From Micromonospora sonchi (GTDB lineage: Bacteria; Actinomycetota; Actinomycetes; Mycobacteriales; Micromonosporaceae), in NCBI RefSeq assembly GCF_014646235.1, contig NZ_BMNB01000006.1, forward strand, positions 182,266-246,265: DNA of 64,000 bases. The letters run 5' to 3'. The notes under the pieces are model-generated. The model worked only from the letters and a program-made list of their open reading frames with translations. It did not search any database and had not been told where the DNA came from. Shown here in pieces: positions 42,996 to 51,253 of this stretch; the first letter of the stretch is position 1; the number at the start of each line of letters is the position of its first letter. The translations under genes and the position numbers were made by a program.

Positions 42996-44045
42996 ATGAC
43001 CTTCAAGTCTCTGGAAATGAGCCGCGTCGGCGCAGGTTCCCTGCGGGCAATCGAAATCGGTGTGACCTCGCGCTGCAACTTCCGCTGCGACTATTGCGGT
43101 GCGTACGATCTGCTGGAGCGGAAGATCCTGTCGGTCGAGGACGTCGCCAATGTCATCGACACACTGCCTGATCTCCAGCGCGTCAAGCTGTCGGGCGGCG
43201 AGGTGCTGCTCGAGTTCGACATCTGCGAGGGCATCGTCCAATACTGCACGAGCAAGGGCATCGAGACGCAGATCAACTCCAACGGCACCGTGCTCGACGA
43301 GGAGAAGTTCGAGCGCCTCGAGGCCGCCGGGCTGAGCGTCCTGCACTTCTCGCTCAACCACACCGACGCGGCCAGCCACTCCGCGTTCTACCGGGTCACC
43401 GAGAAGATGTTCTCCAAGATCGTCACGGCGATCAGCAGGGCTGTCGCCTCGCCCTCGATCGACACCGTGGTCGAGACGATCCTGTTCGACGAGACCGAGT
43501 CGCGGATGGCCCAGGTGCACCGCTTCGCGGCGGACCTGGGCGTCCGGAAGCACGAGATCCAGATGGAGATCCCGAGCGTCCACCAGGGGTACGAGAACAC
43601 CCTCGACTCCGACCGGATCTGCACCGCGATCGCCGATCTCATCGAGCACCGGGACCCCCGCACCACCCTCTTCTTCAGCTGCCTGTCCGCCTACCTCCGG
43701 CCGGGCAGTGCCGGGTGGAAGCGGCTGCAGCCGCTCTTCCGCGACCCGGGAGTGATCTACGCCAGCTGCATCGAGGGCAAGGCCCAGCTGCACCTGCACT
43801 CCAACGGCGATGTCATGATCTGCGAGCTGGGCAATCCGGACGTGATCGGCAACGTCTTCGAGACCGACATGCTGACCATGTACGAGGAGAGCCCGAAGCT
43901 CAAGGCGTTCGTGCAGAGCAAGCACGAGGACCAGACCTTCTCCTGCTTCCGGCACTTCGACAAGCCGGGACAGAAGGTGGCGAACCCGGGTGGTGTGGCG
44001 CTGCTCGGGATGCCGACGCTCGTCGCCAGACCCGCCTCCGAGTAG
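42996..44045 (+). CDS. Radical SAM enzyme with SPASM-like C-terminal cysteines
   Basis: A 349-residue iron-sulphur enzyme. CNFRCDYC (Cys27, 31, 34) is the CxxxCxxC site for the SAM-binding 4Fe-4S cluster, followed by LSGGEVLLEF (the GGE motif), TQINSNGTVL and a partial barrel. The last 130 residues have several Cys (FFSCLSAY, YASCIEGKA, VMICELG, FSCFRHF) in a SPASM/Twitch-like arrangement, suggesting extra clusters. Such enzymes modify peptides, amino acids or small molecules by radical chemistry. No peptide precursor gene is visible beside it. ATG at 42996 has GGGGAG six bases before it. Its TAG shares a base with the GTG of the mutase S gene. Confidence 0.88.
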   Translation: MTFKSLEMSRVGAGSLRAIEIGVTSRCNFRCDYCGAYDLLERKILSVEDVANVIDTLPDLQRVKLSGGEVLLEFDICEGIVQYCTSKGIETQINSNGTVLDEEKFERLEAAGLSVLHFSLNHTDAASHSAFYRVTEKMFSKIVTAISRAVASPSIDTVVETILFDETESRMAQVHRFAADLGVRKHEIQMEIPSVHQGYENTLDSDRICTAIADLIEHRDPRTTLFFSCLSAYLRPGSAGWKRLQPLFRDPGVIYASCIEGKAQLHLHSNGDVMICELGNPDVIGNVFETDMLTMYEESPKLKAFVQSKHEDQTFSCFRHFDKPGQKVANPGGVALLGMPTLVARPASE

Positions 44046-44512
44046 TGGACGCGCCACCGGGGCCGGTGGCCGGCCCGGACATCGCAGACGACGCGTGCGG
44101 GCCGGGCGTCGTGATCGGCGTGGTCGGCCACGACATCCATGTCGTGGCCAACCGCATCCTGACCATCGGTCTGGCTGAGGAGGGCTTCCGTCCGTACAAC
44201 CTCGGCACCAGCATCGACATCGTGGACTTCGCCGACGCGGCGTGGGAGACCGGCGCGCGCGCCGTGCTGGTCGCTTCGATCAACGGCGAGGGCGAGGGTG
44301 CCTGCGCGGGCTTCGGTGCCCACTTCGCCGCCGTCGGGCTCGCCGACGTCCTGCTGTACGCCGGCGGAAACCTCGTGATGGGGGACCGATCCTCCGCCGA
44401 CGTGGAGCGCCTCTTCACCGGCTACGGCTTCCACCGGGTGTTCCACCAGCCGCCAAACTTCCGGCCCATGTTCGACGCGCTGAAGCGGGATCTCAGCGAT
44501 GTTCGGTGCTGA
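44045..44512 (+). CDS. glmS: Glutamate (methylaspartate) mutase small, B12-binding subunit
   Basis: A 155-residue Rossmann-like cobalamin domain. GVVGHDIHVVANRIL (residues 25-39) is the B12 motif DxHxxG with His32 as lower axial ligand, but the Gly is Ala35. VLVASINGEGEGACAG and LLYAGGNLVMG follow, as in GlmS/MutS. With the E subunit it converts L-glutamate to (2S,3S)-3-methylaspartate. There is an N-terminal extension of about 20 residues. It overlaps the radical SAM stop by one base and the E-subunit gene by 14 nt. Confidence 0.9.
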   Translation: MDAPPGPVAGPDIADDACGPGVVIGVVGHDIHVVANRILTIGLAEEGFRPYNLGTSIDIVDFADAAWETGARAVLVASINGEGEGACAGFGAHFAAVGLADVLLYAGGNLVMGDRSSADVERLFTGYGFHRVFHQPPNFRPMFDALKRDLSDVRC

Positions 44513-45902
44513 CGACCGCTGCCTCGGCGACCTCGATGACGAGCGGGCGCAGGTCATCCGCGCCAGCGGCTCCACCGAGCTCGACCTGTCGACCGCCCGC
44601 CGATATCTGCACTCGCTGCCGCGTGGCCGCTTCGCGTCGGTGGCCTACCGGCGACAGCGGGAGCGACCGTACATCCAGCCCCGGGGCGGTCTTCCCGGCT
44701 GGGAACAGCAGCGAGCACTGACCCTGGCGCTGCACCGGGCGGGCGCCGACTTCATCCCGCTGACGATCGACAGCCACACCCGTCACAACGACTACGCCAC
44801 CGCCGCCAAGCTGCTCGAAGCCGGCCACGCCGAGGGGCACGACCTGCTCAACGGGTATCCGCTCGTCAGTCACGGCTTCGCCCGCACGCGGGAACTGTAC
44901 GAGGGCGTCGACGTCCCGGTGAGCCTGCGGCACGGCACCCCCGACGCCCGCCTGCTCGCCGAGGTGGCGCTGGCCGCTGGCATCACCGAGATCGAAGGCG
45001 GCGGCCTGTGCTACACGCTGCCCTACGCCAAGAGCTACCCCGTCGACCGGGCACTCGTGCACTGGCAGTACGTGGACCGCCTCTGCGCCCTGGTCGGGCC
45101 CGCGGACGCCCCGATTCACCGGGAGTCGTTCGGCCCCCTGACGGCGACCCTGGTGCCGCCGGTGACGACCGTCGTCGTTCAGCTCTGCGAGTTGCTGCTC
45201 GCCGCCGAACAGGGCGTCCGGTCGTTCGCGGTCAGCTACGGCCAGACCGGCAGCTTCGAACAGGACGTCGCCGTCGCTCGGGTGCTGCGCCGGCAGGCCG
45301 CCCGGCTCCTGGCCCACGCCGGCCACCCGGACGTGCGAGTCGGCCTGGTGTACCACCAGTGGATGGGTGCCTTCCCCACCGAACCGTCCCTGGCCTGGCA
45401 GCTGATCGCCGTGTCGGCCGCGCTGAGCCGGCTCGTCGGTGCCGACAAGGTGGTGGTCAAGACGCCGGAGGAAGCGATCGGCATCCCCCGGATCGAGAGC
45501 AACGCCGCCGCCGTACGCGCCGTCCGCTACGTGCTCGACATGTTCCCCGACGCGGCCCCCCTGTCGAGCGAGGCCATCGAGGAGGAGGACGACCTGATCG
45601 ACGGCGAGGTCCGCGAGGTGATGGACCACGTGCTCAACCAGCCCACCGGTTCCCTGCTCGCGGCGGTTCACCGGTGCGTCGTCTCGGGGGTCATCGACGT
45701 GCCGTTCGCCCCGCACCAACAGAACGCCGGGCGGCTCGTCACCGATCGTGGTCCCGGGCGGAGGATCCGGATCCTGTCACCCGGCGCCGTGCCGCTGACC
45801 ACGGCCCAGCTTCGACGCGAGCGCGAGCTGCTGGGCGCGCGCCCCGACGATGGGAGCCTGCTCTGGGAACGCCTGCTGCGCGACGTGCGGATCCTCGCGT
45901 GA
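44499..45902 (+). CDS. glmE: Glutamate (methylaspartate) mutase large subunit
   Basis: A 467-residue TIM-barrel subunit that binds glutamate and adenosylcobalamin. Characteristic stretches: PYIQPRGGLPGWEQQRAL, IDSHTRHNDYATA, LLNGYPLVSHGFART, VSLRHGTPDARLLAEVAL, EIEGGGLCYTLPYAKSYP and SYGQTGSFEQDVAVAR. Length is close to the clostridial enzyme. In actinomycete pathways the pair supplies 3-methylaspartate, as for vicenistatin and friulimicin. Between glmS and glmL it is fully coupled (14- and 4-nt overlaps). Confidence 0.92.
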   Translation: MFGADDRCLGDLDDERAQVIRASGSTELDLSTARRYLHSLPRGRFASVAYRRQRERPYIQPRGGLPGWEQQRALTLALHRAGADFIPLTIDSHTRHNDYATAAKLLEAGHAEGHDLLNGYPLVSHGFARTRELYEGVDVPVSLRHGTPDARLLAEVALAAGITEIEGGGLCYTLPYAKSYPVDRALVHWQYVDRLCALVGPADAPIHRESFGPLTATLVPPVTTVVVQLCELLLAAEQGVRSFAVSYGQTGSFEQDVAVARVLRRQAARLLAHAGHPDVRVGLVYHQWMGAFPTEPSLAWQLIAVSAALSRLVGADKVVVKTPEEAIGIPRIESNAAAVRAVRYVLDMFPDAAPLSSEAIEEEDDLIDGEVREVMDHVLNQPTGSLLAAVHRCVVSGVIDVPFAPHQQNAGRLVTDRGPGRRIRILSPGAVPLTTAQLRRERELLGARPDDGSLLWERLLRDVRILA

Positions 45903-47143
45903 CCTCCGCAGGCACCCTGCTCGTCGACGTGGGCAGCACCGTGGTGAAGGTGTGCACCAGGTGGCGGGCCGACCGCTTCTCGGCGGTGCGGCGGATCGCT
46001 CGACTCCCCGGCGTCAGCCCCGGCGACCAGGTCAGCGAACTCCTGGCGGGGCGGTCGAGCGGGGTGAGGGCCGTGCGGGTGTGCAGCTCGGCCAACGGAG
46101 GGGTGCCCGTCGGCGTACTCGGACTCTCCGGGCGACACAGTGTGGCCGCGGCGGCCCGGGCGGCGGTGGCGGCGGGCGGCAGCGTTCGGTACGAACGCCT
46201 GCTCACCAGCCCTTCCGGCGCGCCCGCGCCCCCGGTGGACGTGCTGATTCTGACCGGTGGAGTCGACGGCGCGGACCATCACCGGCTGCGTGCGGCGCTG
46301 GCCGGGGCGCGTCTCACGGATCATCCGCACGAGATCCTCGTCTGGGCCGGGGCGGACGCTCCCGAGGTCGCCGCCCTGCTCCCACCGCACCACCGGACCA
46401 CCAACGTCCTCGACCGTCATCTTCGGCCGTCTCCCGGCGGGCTCACCGACCTGATTCGTGACCTCTACACGAGCGATCTCGTCGGACGCAAAGGCCTGGG
46501 CGCGCTGGCCGACGTTGCCGAGGCCCCCATCTGGCCCACCCCGGCGGTCGTCGGCCTGGCCGCGCAACGGATGAGCCGGCGTCGTCTCCTCTCCGGCGTG
46601 GCCGCACCGTTCGTCCTTCTCGACGTGGGGGGTGCCACCACCGACGCCTTCGTCTGCACGGAGCTGCGCCGCGGCCGGGCCGTACGCCTCGCACCCGACA
46701 GCTCGGTCGTCCGGCAGGTCTTCACCGACCTGGGTGTCGTCGCCTCCCGGCCCGCCCTGCTGGGCCGGCTCGCCACCGATCCGGACCTCTTCGACCTGGT
46801 CCGTGCGGTGGCGCCGGAGCGGTCCCGCGCTCTCTACCACGACCTGTGCGAGGGGCGCGTGTCGGCGCTCGCGCCGCCGGTGGGCTTCCTGTGCTGTCTC
46901 TTCCTGGCCCTGCGCCGGCTGGCGGCGCCGGACGGCCCGCACGGGACAGATCTCAGGCGGGCGGCGAGCGTCGTCGTCACCGGTGGCGCCCGGTCCGGTG
47001 CCTCCACAACGCAGATCCGCCGTGTGGTGGACGCGGCCGACGGCGGTTCGGAGGTGTCACGTGCCGTGACCGTCGACCACGACTACCTGCTGTGGGCGTA
47101 CGGCATCCAGGACGTGCCGGCCCGCAGCCCGGTGCCGAGCTGA
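45899..47143 (+). CDS. glmL: Glutamate mutase reactivase (GlmL/MutL family)
   Basis: A 414-residue ASKHA-type ATPase. It begins TLLVDVGSTVVKVCTRW (phosphate-1 motif), has VRVCSSANGGVPVGVLGLSG and LILTGGVDGADHHRL, PTPAVVGLAAQRM, FVLLDVGGATTDAFV (phosphate-2) and VVVTGGARSG (adenosine motif). MutL-family proteins are thought to exchange damaged cobalamin on the mutase. Its presence indicates that the mutase is functional rather than decaying. The GTG overlaps the glmE stop (GTGA). The gene ends four bases before the convergent ATP-grasp gene. Confidence 0.85.
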   Translation: MTSAGTLLVDVGSTVVKVCTRWRADRFSAVRRIARLPGVSPGDQVSELLAGRSSGVRAVRVCSSANGGVPVGVLGLSGRHSVAAAARAAVAAGGSVRYERLLTSPSGAPAPPVDVLILTGGVDGADHHRLRAALAGARLTDHPHEILVWAGADAPEVAALLPPHHRTTNVLDRHLRPSPGGLTDLIRDLYTSDLVGRKGLGALADVAEAPIWPTPAVVGLAAQRMSRRRLLSGVAAPFVLLDVGGATTDAFVCTELRRGRAVRLAPDSSVVRQVFTDLGVVASRPALLGRLATDPDLFDLVRAVAPERSRALYHDLCEGRVSALAPPVGFLCCLFLALRRLAAPDGPHGTDLRRAASVVVTGGARSGASTTQIRRVVDAADGGSEVSRAVTVDHDYLLWAYGIQDVPARSPVPS

Positions 47144-47147
47144 CCCC

Positions 47148-48446
47148 TCAGCCGGCGGCGGGCTCCCCGACCACCTCGAAGATCTGGGTGGCCAGCTGGT
47201 CGGCGATGTCCAGGTGGGCGCGGGAGGGCACCGATTCCGGAGTGGCGTCCGGCCAGAAGCACTCGACGTACCCCTCCCGGGTCAGGTAGTTCGCCGAGAT
47301 GGCGGCGGAGACCTGCCCGGGCATGGCGAAGACCTCGTAACTCGACACCGCCGGATGCGCCACGGCCGGCGTAGCGATGCGCGTTATCCGCCCGGGAGGG
47401 GCCTTGAGCGTGGCGATGGCCGCGACCCCGGTGGCCGGCCCGGGCAGCGCCAGCTCGTCGAGCTGGTCCAGGTAGGAGCGGACGTGGAGCTCGTAAGGGG
47501 AGATCCCGAGCGCGCGTTCGACGAGGTCGAGGATGCCGTCGCCGGCGGTGCGGGCCCCCACCTCGATGATCTGCGGATCGCGGCCGGGCGCCAACCGAAT
47601 CTCGACGTGGGCGAGGCCACGGTCGAGGCCGATCGCCGCGCACGAGGCGAGCGCCAACTCGCGTACGTCGGGGCGGTCGGAGTAGCGGCTCGGCACCCGG
47701 TGCCCGATCTCGGCGAAGTAGGGCTCGGGCCCCAGCGACTTGTCGACGACGGCGAGCACGACTCGGCGGTCGCGGTGGTTGAGCACCTCGACCGAGACCT
47801 CGTCGGTGAGCGCGCAGAACTCCTCCACCTGGATCGACCGGTTCTTGACGGTGAAGGTCGCTGCGGTCTGTTCGATGATCGTCCGGACGTACTCGTACGC
47901 CTCGGGCGCGTCGGTCGCCGCCCGGATCAGGCGGACCCCGAGGCTGCCGCCGAAAGCGGATGGCTTGATGACGCACGGCAGGCCGAATTCCGCGATCGCC
48001 TCGTGGACCGCGTCCACGCTTTCGACCTGGCGATACCGTGGCGTCGCGAGGCCGGCGGCCAGGAGGCGGTCCTTCATCAGGTTCTTGTTGATCGAAGAGG
48101 TGACGACCGCGTCCCGGCTCAGGTACGGCACGCCGTAGTGCTCGGCGAGGGCCAGACCGGCGACGAGCACGCCGTCGATGAACGGCACCACGGCGGCCGG
48201 AACGCAGCCGCTCTCCTTCTCGAAGCCGCGCACCGCCTCCAGCGCTGCCGCCGGATCGCTGCTGACGCCACGAATCACGTGATCGAAGAACTTGCCGGCC
48301 CGGGTGGTCGCGGTCGGCGCGATCGTGACGATCGGCCCGGGAAAGCTCCGGACGGCCGCGACGATCGCGCGTTCGCGCAATGCCATCGTGGCACCGAGCA
48401 CCAGGAGGTAGCCGGAGTTGGCGCGGAGTGCCGAAGCCGTGCTCAC
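47148..48446 (-). CDS. ATP-grasp ligase 1
   Basis: A 432-residue ATP-grasp enzyme of the carboxylate-amine ligase class. The N-terminal Rossmann part (YLLVLGATMALRERAIVAAV) is followed by SSINKNLMKDRLLAAGLATPRY, the ATP-lid strand PCVIKPSAFGGSLGVRLI, VEEFCALTDEVSVEVL and the Mg-binding HVEIRLAPGRDPQIIEVGART. Such enzymes form acyl-phosphates and join them to amines, as in dipeptide formation, or load carrier proteins (BtrJ). The GTG start has a weak ribosome site. It is divergent from the MFS gene. The substrate is unknown. Confidence 0.88.
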   Translation of the reverse strand: MSTASALRANSGYLLVLGATMALRERAIVAAVRSFPGPIVTIAPTATTRAGKFFDHVIRGVSSDPAAALEAVRGFEKESGCVPAAVVPFIDGVLVAGLALAEHYGVPYLSRDAVVTSSINKNLMKDRLLAAGLATPRYRQVESVDAVHEAIAEFGLPCVIKPSAFGGSLGVRLIRAATDAPEAYEYVRTIIEQTAATFTVKNRSIQVEEFCALTDEVSVEVLNHRDRRVVLAVVDKSLGPEPYFAEIGHRVPSRYSDRPDVRELALASCAAIGLDRGLAHVEIRLAPGRDPQIIEVGARTAGDGILDLVERALGISPYELHVRSYLDQLDELALPGPATGVAAIATLKAPPGRITRIATPAVAHPAVSSYEVFAMPGQVSAAISANYLTREGYVECFWPDATPESVPSRAHLDIADQLATQIFEVVGEPAAG

Positions 48447-48605
48447 CAGCGGAGCCTAACAGTGGTTGCTGTCAATCGGTGACTGACGCGCCCGGCGCGT
48501 GGGCGGTGACCCTCGGTGCCGGTGCGGCGACCGTGACGTGACAAGCTGTGATAGGAACATCGCCGAAGGCCTATCCGTCCGACTCATTCGGAGAGGACCC
48601 TGCGT

Positions 48606-49979
48606 ATGGCCGACGACGGGTCGTCCGAGACCCCTGGTCCCGACCCGTCCCACGATGCAGCCGGTGCCGTGGCGACCGACGGCACCCTGCGGACCGACGA
48701 CCGACCGGCAGCTCCGGCCGGGGTACGGAGTCGGGTTGTCCGCCTCGCCATCGGTTGGCTGCCGGAGGAGACACCCGTCCGGCACATGCTGAGCGTGTCC
48801 TTCATCGACTCCGTGGGCACCGGGATGTTCCTCACCGGGTCGGCGCTGTTCTTCACCCGGGACATCGGGCTCACCGCGGCGCAGGTCGGCCTGGGCCTGT
48901 CCCTGGCAGCCGTCACTGGCTTCCTGTGCACGGTGCCCGTCGGTCGGCTCTCGGACCGGTTCGGCGCCCTGCCGGTCCTGGTGACCCTCCAGATCTGGCG
49001 GGCGGCCTGGTTCTTCGCGTACCCGTTCGTGGACGACCTGCCCTGGTTCCTCGTGGTGTGCTGCCTCGCCGGCGCCGGCGAGTGGGCCGCCGGCCCCGTC
49101 GTCCAGAGCCTGCTCGGCTCCCTGGTCGCCCCGCCGGCACGGGTACGCACCATGGCGGCCGTGATGCTCGTCCGCAACATCGGTTTCGTGTTCGGCGCGG
49201 CCTCCGCCACGATCGCCATCGCGCTGGGCGGCGGCAACGTCTACCGGGCGCTGGTCATTCTCGACGCCGTCTCCTTCCTCGCCTCCGGCGCTCTCCTGCT
49301 GCGGCTGCGTGGCCGGCTGGCGGTAGCCGAGCCGCCGCCGAACGATCCGGAACAGGAACACGCCGAGCCCCGCAACCGACCCAGCCTCCGATATCTCGTG
49401 CTCGCCTGCCTCAACGGCGTGCTCTACCTGCACGCCGTGATCCTCAGCGTCGGCCTGCCACTCTGGATCACGACCGAAACGAAGGCTCCGGTGGAGTTGG
49501 TGGGCGCGGTCGTCGTGCTCAACACGGTCCTGGCCATCTCGCTGCAGATGCGACTGAGCCGGGGCGTCGACGGCCTGCGCCCCGCCGCCTCGCGGCAGTT
49601 GCGCGCCGGGTTCATCCTGGCCGTGTGCTGCGGCCTGGTCTCGCTGACCGGGTCTACCGCGCCCGCCGTGGCGGCGACCCTCCTCCTGACGGCGACCGTG
49701 GCGCTGACGGTGGGCGAGATCTACCAGTCCGTCGGCGCCTGGGGAGTGTCCTACGGGTACGCGCCCGACGCCAGCCGCGGCTATCACCTCTCCATCTACA
49801 GCCTGGGCTCCACCGGCACGATGATCGTGGGCCCGGCGTTGCTCACCTCGGTCGTGATGCCCGCCGGGACGCTCGGCTGGCTGGGTCTCGCCGTGGTGCT
49901 CGCCGTCGCCGGGGCGCTCGTCCCGGTCGTCGTGCGGTTCCGCCGTCCACCGGCGGCGGAACCGTCGCTGCCGGTGTGA
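48606..49979 (+). CDS. MFS transporter
   Basis: A 457-residue major facilitator protein with about 45 cytoplasmic residues before 12 helices. The loop 2-3 motif A is seen as GRLSDRFGALPVLVT, and helix 5 as VMLVRNIGFVFGAA. Its place among the biosynthetic genes suggests export of the product and self-protection. ATG at 48606 has GGAGAGG upstream. The next gene starts 37 bases after its stop on the same strand, with its own strong ribosome site. Confidence 0.9.
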   Translation: MADDGSSETPGPDPSHDAAGAVATDGTLRTDDRPAAPAGVRSRVVRLAIGWLPEETPVRHMLSVSFIDSVGTGMFLTGSALFFTRDIGLTAAQVGLGLSLAAVTGFLCTVPVGRLSDRFGALPVLVTLQIWRAAWFFAYPFVDDLPWFLVVCCLAGAGEWAAGPVVQSLLGSLVAPPARVRTMAAVMLVRNIGFVFGAASATIAIALGGGNVYRALVILDAVSFLASGALLLRLRGRLAVAEPPPNDPEQEHAEPRNRPSLRYLVLACLNGVLYLHAVILSVGLPLWITTETKAPVELVGAVVVLNTVLAISLQMRLSRGVDGLRPAASRQLRAGFILAVCCGLVSLTGSTAPAVAATLLLTATVALTVGEIYQSVGAWGVSYGYAPDASRGYHLSIYSLGSTGTMIVGPALLTSVVMPAGTLGWLGLAVVLAVAGALVPVVVRFRRPPAAEPSLPV

Positions 49980-50016
49980 CCGACGGGCACCACCGGCACT
50001 GGACGAAGGAGGAAAG

Positions 50017-51213
50017 GTGCGAGAGTTGCTTCTGGTCGGGGTCGGCCTCATGGGCCGGCCCTACCTGGCCGCGGCGCGTCGGCTGGGGGTTCGTGTGCAC
50101 GTGGTGGAGACGGCCGCCGCGCTGGCCGCGCTGCCCGACCAGCCCGACCAGCCCGACCACCACACGGTGACCAGTGGTGACAGCGACGAGGCCTGGGCCG
50201 CGGCGGCCGCCGCCGCGGCCGCGGCACGCAAGCCGGACGGAGTCGTCGCCTTCACCGAGCCACAGGTGCTGGCGGCGGCGCTGGTGGCGGAGACCTTCGC
50301 GGTGCCCGGCCCGTCGTTGGGCGCGGCGGTGCTGTCGCGTAACAAGGCGCTGCAACGGGGACGCTTCGCGGCCGCCGGCATCCGCCAGCCCGAGTACCTC
50401 ATCGCCGCCGACCTCGACGACGCGCGGGAATGGGCGGCTGCCCGGTTCCCGGTGGTGTTGAAGTCGTTGTCCTCGGCGGGCAGCGTCGGCGTCGAACTGG
50501 TGGCGGGCGAGCGCGAGTGGGCCGACGCGGTGCGCCGCCGCGCCGGTGAGACGCCGCTACTGGTGGAGCGGGCGATCGAGGGGCCGGAGTACAGCTGGGA
50601 GGCGCTGGTCCACGAGGGCGACGTCTGGTTCTCCAGCATCACGGCCAAGGCGACGACCGGCCCCCCGCACTTCGTCGAGACCAATCATCGTACGGCCGCG
50701 TCGGTCGACGCCGCGACGACCGCGGCCGTCGACGATTTCGGCCGGTCCGTCCTGGCCGCACTCGGCATGGGCAGCGGCATCGTGCATCTGGAGTTCCGGC
50801 TGGCCGACTCCGGGCCCACCCTGATGGAGGTGGCCGTCCGGATGCCGGGTGACTATCTGATGGACCTGCTCAGCCTCACGTACGGCATCGACTGGTTCGA
50901 GATGGTCGTCCGGCTGGCGATGTCGATGCCGTTGCCGGAGCGGCCGCCGCAGCGGGTGGCGTACGCCGCGGCGCACTTCCCCCTCGCGGAGCCCGGCATC
51001 ATCACCAGCATCGAGGGGCTGGACGTGGTGCGGGCCCACCCGGCGGTGGAGCGGGCCGGCGTGTTGGCGCGGGTCGGCGATGCCCTGGCGCCGGTGGTGT
51101 CGTCACAGCAGCGGCGTGCCTACGTCCTTCTCGCGGCCGGCGCTCCGACCGAGCTCGACGACGCGCTCGACCTGGCCCGCCGGAGCTTCGTCATCCGGAC
51201 GCGGCCGGCCTGA
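50017..51213 (+). CDS. ATP-grasp ligase 2
   Basis: A 398-residue ATP-grasp enzyme: LLLVGVGLMGRPYLAAARRLG (Rossmann start), LSRNKALQRGRFAAAGIRQPEY, VVLKSLSSAGSVGVELV, LVERAIEGPEYSWEALV and HLEFRLADSGPTLMEVAVRM, the family order. It differs clearly from ligase 1 (it contains the subfamily ending GDYLMDLLSLTYGIDWF seen in L-amino-acid ligases and biotin-carboxylase-like enzymes). The GTG start has a near-perfect AAGGAGG. It probably joins an amino acid to another amine, giving with ligase 1 a synthetase-free route to a short peptide. Confidence 0.87.
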   Translation: MRELLLVGVGLMGRPYLAAARRLGVRVHVVETAAALAALPDQPDQPDHHTVTSGDSDEAWAAAAAAAAAARKPDGVVAFTEPQVLAAALVAETFAVPGPSLGAAVLSRNKALQRGRFAAAGIRQPEYLIAADLDDAREWAAARFPVVLKSLSSAGSVGVELVAGEREWADAVRRRAGETPLLVERAIEGPEYSWEALVHEGDVWFSSITAKATTGPPHFVETNHRTAASVDAATTAAVDDFGRSVLAALGMGSGIVHLEFRLADSGPTLMEVAVRMPGDYLMDLLSLTYGIDWFEMVVRLAMSMPLPERPPQRVAYAAAHFPLAEPGIITSIEGLDVVRAHPAVERAGVLARVGDALAPVVSSQQRRAYVLLAAGAPTELDDALDLARRSFVIRTRPA

Positions 51214-51253
51214 CCCGGCTCGCGACGGACGGGCCGCGATCGACGACGGCGGG

